From: Halomonas halodenitrificans DSM 735
GTDB lineage: Bacteria; Pseudomonadota; Gammaproteobacteria; Pseudomonadales; Halomonadaceae
Direction of reading: 5' to 3'
DNA length: 64,000 bases
Assembly (NCBI RefSeq): GCF_000620045.1
Contig: NZ_KK211059.1
Span: forward strand, 51,410-115,409
Position 1 is the stretch's first letter. Every line of letters begins with the position of its first letter. Under the pieces are notes generated by a model that saw only the letters and a list, made by a program, of their open reading frames with translations, was not told the DNA's origin and searched no databases. This document shows, in pieces, positions 43,081 to 51,998 of the stretch. A program made the position numbers and the translations under genes.

Positions 43081-44127
43081 ATGCGTATCTATCACTCCGA
43101 CATGACCAAGGCGCGGCGCGCCCGGACCGAGCTCGACGGCGGCAAGCTGGTGGTGCCCTGGGAGTGTCCGGAGCGGGTCGACATGATCCTCGCGGCCCTG
43201 GGCGAGGCGGGGTTCACTGAAGTGGTCGAGCCGGCCGAATATGGGCTCGCGCCGGTGCTGGCGGTGCATGATGCCGATTACGTCGACTTCCTGGCGACCT
43301 GCTGGGATGACTGGCAGGCGCTGGGTCGAGATGGCGAGGCCATCGCCTGGGTCTGGCCCACCCGTACGCTGCCGGGGCGTCGGATTCCCGACTGCGTCGA
43401 TGGGCGTCTGGGGTACTACGCCCTGGGGGCGGACACCTCGATCTGTGAGGGTACCTTCGAGGCGGCCATGGCCAGCAAGGATGTGGCGCTCTCGGCGCTG
43501 GATCATGTGCTGGCAAGCGGCGAGGCGGCTTTCGGGCTGTGTCGCCCACCGGGCCATCATGCCGCGGTGGACCAGTTCGGCGGCTACTGTTTCTTCAACA
43601 ACGCCGCCGTCGCCGCCCAGCGCGCGCTGGATGCGGGGCTATCGCGAGTCGCCATCCTCGATGTGGATTTTCATCATGGCAATGGCACCCAGCAGATCTT
43701 CGAGCAGCGCAGCGACGTGCTGTTTATCTCGATCCACGGGGACCCCATGACGTGCTTTCCCTACTTCACGGGCCATGCCGACGAAGTGGGCGAGGGGGAC
43801 GGAGCGGGTTACACCGTGAACTACCCGCTGCCGAAGGGCAGCGGCGCCGAGGTGTGGTTCCATGTGCTGGAAGCCGCCAAGGAGCGCATCCGAGAGTCGG
43901 GCTGTGAGTTGCTGATCGTGTCGTTGGGAGTGGATACCTTCGAGGGTGACCCGATCAGTGCCTTCCGACTGAGCGGCGATGACTTCACCGCGATGGGGCG
44001 GCGCCTGGCGGCGCTGGGCCTGCCGACCCTGCTGTTGATGGAGGGCGGCTATGCGGTGGAGGAGATCGGCACCAACGTGGCCAACGTGCTGAGCGGTATT
44101 ACGGAGGGAGGGGACGAGCGCGGTTAA
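43081..44127 (+). CDS. Histone-deacetylase-family amidohydrolase (acetylpolyamine type)
   Basis: The 348-residue protein has the HDAC fold active site: CRPPGHHAAVDQFGGYCFFNN gives the paired His, LDVDFHHGNGTQQIF supplies two zinc ligands (Asp and His), and VDTFEGDP gives the third. Bacterial relatives remove acetyl groups from polyamines or related amines. It follows the LysR gene on the same strand after 137 bases, so it may belong to the same amine-related regulon. A terminator follows. Confidence 0.92.
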   Translation: MRIYHSDMTKARRARTELDGGKLVVPWECPERVDMILAALGEAGFTEVVEPAEYGLAPVLAVHDADYVDFLATCWDDWQALGRDGEAIAWVWPTRTLPGRRIPDCVDGRLGYYALGADTSICEGTFEAAMASKDVALSALDHVLASGEAAFGLCRPPGHHAAVDQFGGYCFFNNAAVAAQRALDAGLSRVAILDVDFHHGNGTQQIFEQRSDVLFISIHGDPMTCFPYFTGHADEVGEGDGAGYTVNYPLPKGSGAEVWFHVLEAAKERIRESGCELLIVSLGVDTFEGDPISAFRLSGDDFTAMGRRLAALGLPTLLLMEGGYAVEEIGTNVANVLSGITEGGDERG

Positions 44128-44146
44128 TCCCTCATTCCACCTCGGT

Positions 44147-44179
44147 CGCCCGGCCCCCACGTTGAGGCCGGGCGTTTTT
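44147..44179 (+). terminator. Rho-independent terminator after HDAC-family gene
   Basis: The stem CGCCCGGCC/GGCCGGGCG is followed by TTTTT. It separates this unit from dnaX. Confidence 0.9.
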
Positions 44180-44289
44180 GGCTGTGTCCCTTCGCGCCGG
44201 TCGCTTTCCGCGACGCCCCCTGGGCGCTAGAATGAGCCTTTCTCGCCGGCGTTGCCGGCCTCCGTTTTCCCGCAAGGATATCGCGCCGC

Positions 44290-46284
44290 ATGAGCTATCA
44301 GGTTCTGGCCCGCAAGTGGCGACCGCGCACCTTCCATGAGCTGGTGGGTCAGGAGCACGTGCAGCGTGCGCTGGTGAATGCGCTGGACCAGGGACGGCTG
44401 CACCACGCCTACCTGTTTACCGGTACCCGCGGCGTCGGCAAGACCACCCTGGCGCGCATACTCGCCAAGTGCCTCAACTGTACCGCCGGCGGTCGCGGCG
44501 ACGAAGGCGTGACCTCCACGCCGTGCGGCGAGTGCGACAGCTGCCTGGCCATCGACGAGGGCCGATTCGTCGACTTGATCGAGGTCGATGCCGCCTCACG
44601 CACCAAGGTGGAGGACACCCGGGAGCTGCTGGACAATGTGCAGTATGCGCCGACCCAGGGACGCTACAAGGTGTACCTGATCGATGAAGTCCATATGCTC
44701 TCTACCAGCAGTTTCAATGCGCTGCTCAAGACCCTGGAGGAGCCGCCTCCACATGTGAAGTTCCTGCTGGCGACCACCGACCCGCAGAAGCTGCCTCCCA
44801 CGGTGCTGTCGCGCTGCCTGCAGTTTACGCTCAAGCATATGCCGCCGGAGCGCATAGTCGAGCACCTGGGTGCGGTGCTTGCGGCCGAGTCGGTGCCCTT
44901 TGAAGAGCGAGCCCTGTGGCTGCTCGGGCGTGCCGCCGAGGGCTCCATGCGTGATGCCATGAGCCTGACCGACCAGGCGATCGCCTTCGGCCAGGGGCGG
45001 GTCGAGCATGCCGACGTGGCGGCCATGCTGGGCACCCTGGACCAGCATCATGTGCTGGCCCTGGCCGAGGCCCTGGCCGACGTGGATGCCGCGCGCCTGC
45101 TCGCCGAGGTGGCCAGCCTGGCCGAGCGTGCCCCGGACTTCGCCGGCGTGCTCGACGAGGTGACCGGCGTGCTGCATCGGTTGGCCATCGCCCAGATGGT
45201 TCCCGAGGCCCTGGATAATGCCCAGGGCGACCGCGAGGCTCTGCTGGCGCTCGCCTCGCGATTTACCGCCGAGGACGTGCAGCTCTATTACCAGATCGGC
45301 ATCCAGGGGCGCGGCGATATGGCCAATGCCCCGGATCTGCGTACCGCGCTCGAGATGACCCTGCTGCGGATGTTGGCCTTCCGGCCCCAGGGCGTGCCCC
45401 GGCCGGCGACGACACCGCTGCCGCTGCGTGGCACGCCCGACAATGATGGCGCGTCACCGAGCGGCGCGACACCGGGCGGCGCGGCACCGGGCGGCGACGC
45501 GCCGCAGGGCAGGGCCGCCGGCGAGGCTTCCGTATCCCCGGCCCCTGCGGCATCCGCCGCCCCGGCCCCCGAGGCACCGCCCCGAGAGCCGCCATCGAAT
45601 CAGCCGCCACCGAGCCAGCCGCCAGCCGAGACGGTCGCTCCGCCGCCCTGGGTCGAGGCCACCCCCGCACCTTCACGCTCAGCCGAGCCCTTGCAGGCGC
45701 CACCGGCGGACTCGAAACCCGAGCCGGTCGACTCCAGACCCGAGCCGGAGCCGGCGCCTCCGGTTGAGTCGGCTCCGGCCGCAACGCCCCCGGCGTCGGC
45801 CGGCGACCCGGCGCCGCTCGAGCCGGCTGAGCCCATCGCGGACGAGGAACCCGAGCCGGCAACGCTGTCCAATGCCGTGGAGGGCCACTTTGCCCACGCC
45901 GACTGGCTGGCCATATTCGAGACGCTGGGACTTGGCGGGCTGACCCGGAACCTGGCAGCCGGCTGCGTGGTCGAGGAAGACGATGGCGAGCAGCTACGGC
46001 TGCGCCTCGACCCGACGCTTTCCGCGATGCGCGCCGAGGTTCACATCGAGCGTATGCAGCAGGCTCTTTCGAGGCACGGCGTCACTCGCCGCCTGGTGGT
46101 GGAAGAGGGCGAGATCCCCTCGGGCGTAGAAACGCCCCGTCAGCAGGCCGAGCGCCTGGCGGCGCAACGCCACGCCAAGGCGGTTGAGGCGCTGGGCAGT
46201 GACCCCCATGTACAGAAGCTTCAGCAGGCCTTCGGTGCCCGGCTGATCGAGTCCACGGTGAAACCCGCCGACGGCCTACATTAG
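44290..46284 (+). CDS. dnaX: DNA polymerase III subunit tau (and gamma)
   Basis: The 664-residue clamp-loader subunit begins [20 protein letters not shown]. It has Walker [10 protein letters not shown] at about residue 42-50, a four-Cys zinc site (CLNC, CGECDSC), Walker B-type LIDEVHMLS and the sensor segment. A long Pro/Ala/Glu-rich linker (about residues 370-530) leads to the tau C-terminal domain. The E. coli slippery site for making gamma (a run of six A before G) is not seen in the linker. Three tandem 15-bp units (45451-45495) lie in the linker. ybaB and recR follow in the usual order. Confidence 0.96.
   Translation: MSYQVLARKWRPRTFHELVGQEHVQRALVNALDQGRLHHAYLFTGTRGVGKTTLARILAKCLNCTAGGRGDEGVTSTPCGECDSCLAIDEGRFVDLIEVDAASRTKVEDTRELLDNVQYAPTQGRYKVYLIDEVHMLSTSSFNALLKTLEEPPPHVKFLLATTDPQKLPPTVLSRCLQFTLKHMPPERIVEHLGAVLAAESVPFEERALWLLGRAAEGSMRDAMSLTDQAIAFGQGRVEHADVAAMLGTLDQHHVLALAEALADVDAARLLAEVASLAERAPDFAGVLDEVTGVLHRLAIAQMVPEALDNAQGDREALLALASRFTAEDVQLYYQIGIQGRGDMANAPDLRTALEMTLLRMLAFRPQGVPRPATTPLPLRGTPDNDGASPSGATPGGAAPGGDAPQGRAAGEASVSPAPAASAAPAPEAPPREPPSNQPPPSQPPAETVAPPPWVEATPAPSRSAEPLQAPPADSKPEPVDSRPEPEPAPPVESAPAATPPASAGDPAPLEPAEPIADEEPEPATLSNAVEGHFAHADWLAIFETLGLGGLTRNLAAGCVVEEDDGEQLRLRLDPTLSAMRAEVHIERMQQALSRHGVTRRLVVEEGEIPSGVETPRQQAERLAAQRHAKAVEALGSDPHVQKLQQAFGARLIESTVKPADGLH
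45451..45495 (+). repeat. Three tandem 15-bp repeats in the dnaX linker
   Basis: Units of GCGRCACCGGGCGGC encode [10 protein letters not shown] and AAPGG. They are in frame and sit in the flexible linker. Confidence 0.75.
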
Positions 46285-46285
46285 A

Positions 46286-46316
46286 TATTAGACGACTACC
46301 CACACTATTAGACGAC
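46286..46316 (+). repeat. TATTAGACGAC direct repeat between dnaX and ybaB
   Basis: An 11-bp sequence occurs twice with a 20-base period just after the dnaX stop. It is short and may be a chance duplication. Confidence 0.5.
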
Positions 46317-46331
46317 AAGCGAGGACACACC

Positions 46332-46661
46332 ATGTTCAACAAGGGTGGAATGGGCAACATCATGAAGCAGGCCCAGGAAATGCAGGAGAAGATGCAGCAG
46401 GTCCAGGAGGAGGTCGCCCGCGCCGAAGTGCTGGGCGAGGCCGGTGCGGGCATGGTCAAGGTCACCATGAACGGCCGTCATGACGTCAGCAAGGTGGATA
46501 TCGATCCCAGCGTCATGCAGGAGGACAAGGAGCTGCTCGAGGACCTGTTGGCCGCCGCGGTGAACGATGCCGTCCGCAAGGTCGAGGCCAACTCCAAGTC
46601 CAAGATGTCGGAGGTGACCGACGGCATGAACCTGCCGCCCGGTTTCAAGATGCCGTTCTAA
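46332..46661 (+). CDS. ybaB: Nucleoid-associated protein YbaB/EbfC
   Basis: The 109-residue protein opens with [26 protein letters not shown], a Met/Gln-rich helix typical of YbaB. The core [21 protein letters not shown] and the end LPPGFKMPF are family hallmarks. It binds DNA as a dimer and is encoded between dnaX and recR as in most gammaproteobacteria. The stop and the recR start overlap by one base (TAATG). Confidence 0.97.
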   Translation: MFNKGGMGNIMKQAQEMQEKMQQVQEEVARAEVLGEAGAGMVKVTMNGRHDVSKVDIDPSVMQEDKELLEDLLAAAVNDAVRKVEANSKSKMSEVTDGMNLPPGFKMPF

Positions 46662-47266
46662 TGAGTTTTTCCCCTCTCATCGAGACACTGATGGAGTCGC
46701 TGCGCGTGCTGCCGGGCGTAGGGCCCAAGACGGCCCAGCGCATGGCCATGCATCTGCTGGAGCGCGACCGCGATGGCGGGCGTCGTCTGTCCGCGGTGCT
46801 CGACGATGCCCTGGAGCGGGTCGGCTATTGTCGGCGGTGCCGGACGCTCACCGAGGATGATGTCTGTACGCTGTGCCAGAGCGCGCGTCGCGACGACGGC
46901 CTGCTCTGCGTGGTGGAGTCCCCCGCCGATCAGCTCGCCATCGAGGAAGCCGGCGGTTATCGCGGTCGCTACTTCGTGCTGCATGGTCATCTCTCGCCCC
47001 TGGACGGTGTCGGCCCCGAGGACCTCGGGCTCGACCATCTCGAGGCGCGCGTCGGCGAAGAGGGGGTCGAGGAGGTCATTCTTGCCACGAACCCCACCGT
47101 CGAAGGGGAGGCCACGGCCCACTATATCTCCACCCAGCTCACCGGCCATGGCGTGCGCCTCTCGCGTCTCGCCTACGGCGTGCCCATGGGGGGTGAGCTG
47201 GAGTATGTCGACGGTGGGACCCTGAGTCGGGCCTTCAATGGTCGCTTGCCGTTCCGGGGCGAGTGA
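46661..47266 (+). CDS. recR: Recombination mediator RecR
   Basis: The 201-residue protein has the helix-hairpin-helix [21 protein letters not shown], a four-Cys zinc finger (CRRC and CTLC), a Toprim domain ([18 protein letters not shown]) and the C-terminal Walker-like [12 protein letters not shown]. It acts with RecF and RecO to load RecA at gaps. It overlaps ybaB by one base, and rnd follows after 46 bases. Confidence 0.97.
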   Translation: MSFSPLIETLMESLRVLPGVGPKTAQRMAMHLLERDRDGGRRLSAVLDDALERVGYCRRCRTLTEDDVCTLCQSARRDDGLLCVVESPADQLAIEEAGGYRGRYFVLHGHLSPLDGVGPEDLGLDHLEARVGEEGVEEVILATNPTVEGEATAHYISTQLTGHGVRLSRLAYGVPMGGELEYVDGGTLSRAFNGRLPFRGE

Positions 47267-47312
47267 GCCCCGCACGCCTCGCCCTTTTTCCTTTACCACT
47301 GCCGGAGCCCTG

Positions 47313-48440
47313 ATGCCCCTGACCCCCGAGATTCACTGGATCGATACCCCCGAGGCTCTGGATGCCGCCTGCCAGGCGGTGGAGGATGCCGATGTCATCG
47401 CCCTGGATACCGAGTTCTTTCGCGAAAACACCTTTTACCCGGTGCCCGCACTGATTCAATTTTCTGCCGGTAGTGCGGCCTGGCTGGTGGACCCCCAGGC
47501 CGTGTCGTGCACCGATGCCTTCCGCCGCCTGCTGGCCGAGGGGCCGGTCAAGCTGCTGCACGCCGCCAGCGAAGACCTGGAAGTGTTCACGCGCTGGGCC
47601 GGAGTAACGCCACGCCCCCTGGTGGATACCCAGTTAGCCCAGGGGCTGCTCGGCGAGAATCCCGCCATGGGCTATCAGAAACTGGTGGAACACTGGGTCG
47701 GCGAGACCCTGCCCAAGGATGAGACGCGCTCCGACTGGCTGGTACGACCGCTCTCCGAGACCCAGCAGCAGTACGCCGCCCTGGATGTAGTCTATCTGGT
47801 GCAGGTATGGGAGCAGCAGCGTCGCGATCTCGAGCGTCTGGGGCGTCGTGAGTGGCTTCAGGCCGATGGTGACGCGATGCTCGATCAGGCTGAACGCGGT
47901 GTCGAGGCCGATGGCCAGTGGTACCTGCGTCAGCGTCAGCTGTGGCGCCTGGCCCCGCGGCAGATCGAGGCCTATCGGCGGATGACCATCTGGCGCGAAG
48001 GCGAGACGCGTGACCGGAACCTGCCCAGGGGCTGGCTGGTTCACGACCGCGTGCTGTTTGCCATCGCCGAGGCGATGCCGGGCAATCGCCATGAGCTGGC
48101 ACGGGTCGAGGGCGTCAGGCCGAGCCTGATCAAGCGCGACGGCGATACACTGCTGGCGCTGTTGGCCGAGGCGAAGCACTGCGACGAGGCCGACTTGCCC
48201 GGTGAGTTGCCGTCGCCCATGGAGCCCGCGTTCAAGCGTGGCATCAAGACCCTGAAGACGGTGGTGAATGCCGAGGCCGAGGCGCTGGGGCTGGCCCCCG
48301 AGGTGCTGATGCGGCGCCGCGATCTGGAGGCCCTGCTGGTGTCTCACCTCGAGGGGAGCGAGCCTGCACTGCCCGCCGGATGGCGGGGAGAACGCCTGAA
48401 TGCGGGACTCTTGAAGGCTCTGGAGGATGTGCCACGATGA
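47313..48440 (+). CDS. rnd: Ribonuclease D
   Basis: The 375-residue length equals that of E. coli RNase D. The DEDD exonuclease motifs are present: DTEFFREN, HAASEDLEVF and YAALDVVYLV (motif III with Tyr). Two HRDC-type helical domains follow. It trims the 3' ends of tRNA and other stable RNAs. The start at 47313 is preceded by CGGAG and gives the family N-terminus; an upstream frame into recR is rejected. It overlaps ycgL by ATGA. Confidence 0.95.
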   Translation: MPLTPEIHWIDTPEALDAACQAVEDADVIALDTEFFRENTFYPVPALIQFSAGSAAWLVDPQAVSCTDAFRRLLAEGPVKLLHAASEDLEVFTRWAGVTPRPLVDTQLAQGLLGENPAMGYQKLVEHWVGETLPKDETRSDWLVRPLSETQQQYAALDVVYLVQVWEQQRRDLERLGRREWLQADGDAMLDQAERGVEADGQWYLRQRQLWRLAPRQIEAYRRMTIWREGETRDRNLPRGWLVHDRVLFAIAEAMPGNRHELARVEGVRPSLIKRDGDTLLALLAEAKHCDEADLPGELPSPMEPAFKRGIKTLKTVVNAEAEALGLAPEVLMRRRDLEALLVSHLEGSEPALPAGWRGERLNAGLLKALEDVPR

Positions 48441-48748
48441 GTGATGATCGGATGTCCGGCAACCGCCTGCTGTGCCAGGTGTTCAAGAGCTCGCGCAAGG
48501 ATGCCATGTACCTCTATGTCGACAAGCGCGAGGGCGTGGAGCGGGTGCCCGAGCCGCTACTGGAGCGCTTCGGCAAGCCGGTGCCGGCCATGACGCTGAT
48601 CTTGAGCCCCGACAAGCGGCTGGGGCGCGCCAATGCCGAGGAGGTGATGCAGGCGATCCGCGATCAGGGGTTCTATCTGCAGCTGCCCCCGGCCAAGGAA
48701 GAGTATCTGCTGGATCTCTACCGCACCCCGACCGAGGCGCGTTATTAA
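48437..48748 (+). CDS. ycgL: YcgL domain protein
   Basis: The 103-residue protein matches YcgL: LLCQVFKSSRKDAMYLYVDKREG, then LILSPDKRLGRANAEEVMQAI and a C-terminal LPPAKEEYLLD. The function is not known; the gene commonly follows rnd and precedes ycgN, as here. It is translationally coupled to rnd. Confidence 0.95.
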   Translation: MSDDRMSGNRLLCQVFKSSRKDAMYLYVDKREGVERVPEPLLERFGKPVPAMTLILSPDKRLGRANAEEVMQAIRDQGFYLQLPPAKEEYLLDLYRTPTEARY

Positions 48749-48768
48749 TTTATTGCGCCCGAGCGAGA

Positions 48769-48901
48769 AGGGACTGTCCCCGGCAGTGGCACCGATGCTG
48801 GCGACGAGCATAAACACTGACCTGGTGGCTCGGCCGGGGACAGTCCCTTACGGCCGGGGACAGTCCCTGAGGCCTCCGGCAGTGCGGCCGGGGAGAGTCC
48901 C
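48769..48901. repeat. Cluster of GGGGACAGTCCC repeats
   Basis: GGCCGGGGACAGTCCCT occurs at 48832-48848 and 48852-48868, with a diverged copy (GGCCGGGGAGAGTCCC) at 48886-48901. An inverted copy is at 48769-48784. The inverted and direct copies could pair into a long hairpin after ycgL. It looks like a dispersed intergenic repeat family. Confidence 0.85.
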
Positions 48902-48971
48902 GACTGGCACTAAGTAAGTGCCATGATAGCCCCATTACGCCCGCCATTGTGTGGGAGGAAGGCAAGGTGCC

Positions 48972-49418
48972 ATGCGAGAACGTTTCTGGGAGCACTATCT
49001 CCTCGAAGAATTGACCGCCGAGGAGTGGGAGGCGCTCTGCGATGGCTGCGGCCAGTGCTGCCTGCTCAAGTTCCAGGACGACGAGTCCGGGGAGTTGGCG
49101 GTGCTCAACCTGGCCTGCGAGCTGCTGGATGTCCAGAGCTGTCGCTGCAGCGACTACCCCAATCGTCTGGCGCGGGTGCCGGAGTGTACTCAGCTGACGC
49201 CGGAGCGAGTGGATGAGTTTCGCTGGCTGCCGCGCTCCTGCGCCTATCGGCGGGTCGCCGAAGGGCGCAAGCTGGCCGCCTGGCACCCCCTGATCAGCGG
49301 CGACCCGGAGCGGGTGCATCGCAAGGGCGTCAGCGTGCGCAGCTTCGCGGTCACCAGTCGCGGGGTCCCCGAAGAGTACTACGAGGACCATATCATCGCG
49401 GTCATTCCGGTGGAGTGA
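48972..49418 (+). CDS. ycgN: YcgN family cysteine-cluster protein
   Basis: The 148-residue protein has the cysteine cluster CDGCGQCCLLKF (residues 24-35) and further Cys in SCRCSDYPNR and PECTQL, the pattern of the zinc/iron-chelating CxxCxxCC family. The function is unknown. The last 17 bases overlap the end of the convergent oligopeptidase gene. Confidence 0.93.
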   Translation: MRERFWEHYLLEELTAEEWEALCDGCGQCCLLKFQDDESGELAVLNLACELLDVQSCRCSDYPNRLARVPECTQLTPERVDEFRWLPRSCAYRRVAEGRKLAAWHPLISGDPERVHRKGVSVRSFAVTSRGVPEEYYEDHIIAVIPVE

Positions 49419-51486
49419 GGCCCAGCGCCCAGAGGATGAAGGCGTCCTGGCGGGCGCCGTCGTGCCATGCCTTGAAGCGCCCCGAGGCTCCGCCATGGCC
49501 GGCCGCCATATCGGTGCGTAGCAGCACCGGGCCCCGAGCGGTGCCGAGTTCGGTGAGCCGGGCATAGAGCTTGGCCGGTTCCCAGTAAGGCACGCGAGTA
49601 TCGTGCCAGCTGCCCTGCAGGAACATGGCGGGGTAAAGACGCTCGCCGAGGTTATCCAGCGGCGAATAGGCCTCGATACGCCGATGCACGTCGGAGTCGG
49701 TAGGGTTACCCCATTCGGTGTATTCGGCGATCGTCAGCGGCAGGTCGGGGTTTTCCATGGTGCGCAGCACGTCCACGAAGGGCACGTCGAGCACCGCCGC
49801 GCAGAAGGCCTGGGGGGCCAGGTTGAGGCTGGCGCCCACCAGCAGTCCCCCGGCGCTGGCACCGTAGGCGGCGATGCGCCCGGCGTCGGCGATGCCGTGT
49901 TCCACCAGGGTGTCGCGTGCCGCCAGAAAATCATGGAAGCTGTTGGCCTTGTGCTCGAGCTTGCCGGCGAGGTACCAGGGTTCGCCGCGGTCACCGCCGC
50001 CGCGCACATGGGCCACGGCGAAGGCCACGCCGTGGGCGAGAAGCTCCAGACGAGCCACCGAGAACCAGGGGTCGAGCACCTCGCCGTAGGCGCCGTAGCC
50101 GTAGAGCAGGGTCGGGCGCGGGTGGCCGACCAGGTCGGCGCGCATCACCACCGAGACCGGGATGCGCTCGCCGTCGTGGGAGGTCGCCCAGAGCCGCTGG
50201 CAGGCGAGTTTCTCGGGCTTGAGGTCACCGTGGACCGGCTGTTGCTTGAGCCGCCGGCGCTCGCCGCTGTCCAGATCATGCTCGACCCAGCTTGACGGTT
50301 GAACGAAGGACTCCTCGTGCAGGCGTAGGCGGCGGCTGTCGAAGTGGGGCGCATCGCCCAGCGCCTGGCTGCAGGGCGTTTCCGGCAGCGGCAGGTGCTC
50401 GTCCCGGGTGATGGCGTGATCGGGATCAAACTCCATGACCCGCAGGTGTACCTGGGCCTCGTCATGATCGCGTTCGGTGACCACCAGTCCCCACTGGAAG
50501 GCGTCGACACCCTCCAGGGTGTGGTGGTCGCGATGGGGAATCAGCGACCGCCAGCGTTGGGTATCGGCGGCCTTGTCGAGGCATGACGCATCCAGCCGGT
50601 CGAGTCGGAAATGAGGAGCCTCGCGGTTGTGCAGCAGGTAGAAGTGGCCGGGGCGGTGATCCAGCGCCATTTCCACGCCGTTCTCCCGGGGGCGGAAGCA
50701 GCGTGGCGGGGTAGCCGGCGCCCGGGCGGGTATCAGGTGGCATTCGCTGGTGTCCTTGGAGGCGCTCTCCAGCACCAGCCACTCCCGGGAACGGGTCTTG
50801 CCCAGGCCCAGCCAGAACTCGGGGTCCTCCTCGCGCAACACCAGGACGGGGGCGTCTGCTTCGCCCTCGTTCAAGCCCAGGCGCCAGACGCTCTCGGGGC
50901 GCTGGGTGGCGTCATAGCGGGTAAACAGCAGCGTGGCATTGTCCTCGGCCCAGGTGAGATCCGGGCCGATGCCGTTGAGCAGGCACCGGGGCTCGCCGTC
51001 GGTGAGGAGGACCAGGAAGAGGTCGAAGACCTCGTCGCCGGTGGTGTCTTCGGTCCAGGCCAGCCAGCGCTCGTCGGGAGAGAGCGCCATATCGCCGATC
51101 TCGAGGAAGTCGTGAGCCGCGGCGCGGGCTTCCAGGTCGAGGAAAGGAGCGGCGGCGTCGGGCGTGCCGTTGGGGTGGCGCCACCATACCGGGTAGTCGG
51201 CATCGGCGGCGGTCTCGCTCCAGTAGGTATAATGGTCCAGCGGCGTGCGCAGGCCATGGACGGCGAGTTCGCGGCGTGCCAGGTGGCCGTGATACAGGCG
51301 TTCGACCAGGGCCTCGAGTGGGGCGAACCAGGCATCGCTCTCGGTATTGGCGTCTTCCAAAAAGCGTGTTACCTCCGCGTCTTCACGCTGTTCCAGCCAG
51401 TGCCACTCGGGGTCTTCGGGACGTTGGCGGTGGAATGCCGGGGAGGCGGAAGAACGCTCGAGGCGCTGTGGTGGCTGTGCTTTCAT
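49402..51486 (-). CDS. ptrB: Oligopeptidase B (S9 prolyl oligopeptidase family)
   Basis: The 694-residue enzyme has an N-terminal beta-propeller and a C-terminal alpha/beta hydrolase domain. The nucleophile Ser544 lies in YGASAGGLLVGA; Asp is in WHDTRVPYWEP and His in AAGHGGASGRF. GYGAYG and YEHIAHVRGGG-type segments (here AHVRGGGDRGEPWY) are typical. It cleaves short peptides after Arg or Lys. The 3' end overlaps ycgN by 17 bases tail to tail. Confidence 0.94.
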   Translation of the reverse strand: MKAQPPQRLERSSASPAFHRQRPEDPEWHWLEQREDAEVTRFLEDANTESDAWFAPLEALVERLYHGHLARRELAVHGLRTPLDHYTYWSETAADADYPVWWRHPNGTPDAAAPFLDLEARAAAHDFLEIGDMALSPDERWLAWTEDTTGDEVFDLFLVLLTDGEPRCLLNGIGPDLTWAEDNATLLFTRYDATQRPESVWRLGLNEGEADAPVLVLREEDPEFWLGLGKTRSREWLVLESASKDTSECHLIPARAPATPPRCFRPRENGVEMALDHRPGHFYLLHNREAPHFRLDRLDASCLDKAADTQRWRSLIPHRDHHTLEGVDAFQWGLVVTERDHDEAQVHLRVMEFDPDHAITRDEHLPLPETPCSQALGDAPHFDSRRLRLHEESFVQPSSWVEHDLDSGERRRLKQQPVHGDLKPEKLACQRLWATSHDGERIPVSVVMRADLVGHPRPTLLYGYGAYGEVLDPWFSVARLELLAHGVAFAVAHVRGGGDRGEPWYLAGKLEHKANSFHDFLAARDTLVEHGIADAGRIAAYGASAGGLLVGASLNLAPQAFCAAVLDVPFVDVLRTMENPDLPLTIAEYTEWGNPTDSDVHRRIEAYSPLDNLGERLYPAMFLQGSWHDTRVPYWEPAKLYARLTELGTARGPVLLRTDMAAGHGGASGRFKAWHDGARQDAFILWALGLTPPE

Positions 51487-51531
51487 GGCGCGAGATGTAC
51501 CATACTCGGATAAGTGAAAAGTGAGGTGGCA

Positions 51532-51966
51532 ATGCCTATTACCGAATCAATGAGCCTACTATGGCTGAGCTATGGCGTCTTGTCGCTGGTGATCTTGCTC
51601 ACCGGCTACCTGGGCCTGGCATTTCTGCCACGAATGCTGCGTCTGCCGATCACCTGGCTGGTGGCCGGTGTGATGTGGATGCCGGCACGCTTCCAGCTGC
51701 CGCTGCTCGATGAGGGCGATGTCTACACCGGTCTTGCGCCGGCGGTGGTCGTGGCGACGGTGGCCTTCCTCGAACGCAACGCCGAAGCGCTGACGCCGGC
51801 CCTGACGCTGACGCTGCTGGGGGCCGGTCTTGGCGTGCTCTTCGGGCTCCTGCTGTGGTGGCTCGGCAGGCGCCGCCACCAGCCGGCCACCCGGGAGGCC
51901 CATGACGATGATACCGACGAGCCTCGCGGTGCCGTGCGTCGGGAGCCGGTGCTTGGCCAGGGGTGA
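51532..51966 (+). CDS. Small membrane protein upstream of VWA gene
   Basis: The 144-residue protein has three hydrophobic helices (LLWLSYGVLSLVILLTGYLGLAF, VYTGLAPAVVVATVAFL and LTLTLLGAGLGVLFGLLLWWLG) and an acidic/basic C-terminal tail (EAHDDDTDEPRG). I do not recognise the family. It starts 45 bases after the ptrB start on the opposite strand and lies 32 bases before the VWA gene, so it probably shares the VWA transcript. Confidence 0.75.
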   Translation: MPITESMSLLWLSYGVLSLVILLTGYLGLAFLPRMLRLPITWLVAGVMWMPARFQLPLLDEGDVYTGLAPAVVVATVAFLERNAEALTPALTLTLLGAGLGVLFGLLLWWLGRRRHQPATREAHDDDTDEPRGAVRREPVLGQG

Positions 51967-51998
51967 TCGACTCGGGATGATCGAATAAGGAGGCCGGG

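Noticed and set aside
42950-43105. A 51-codon frame between the LysR and HDAC-family genes
   Set aside because: It has no ribosome site, matches nothing I know and runs into the HDAC-family start.
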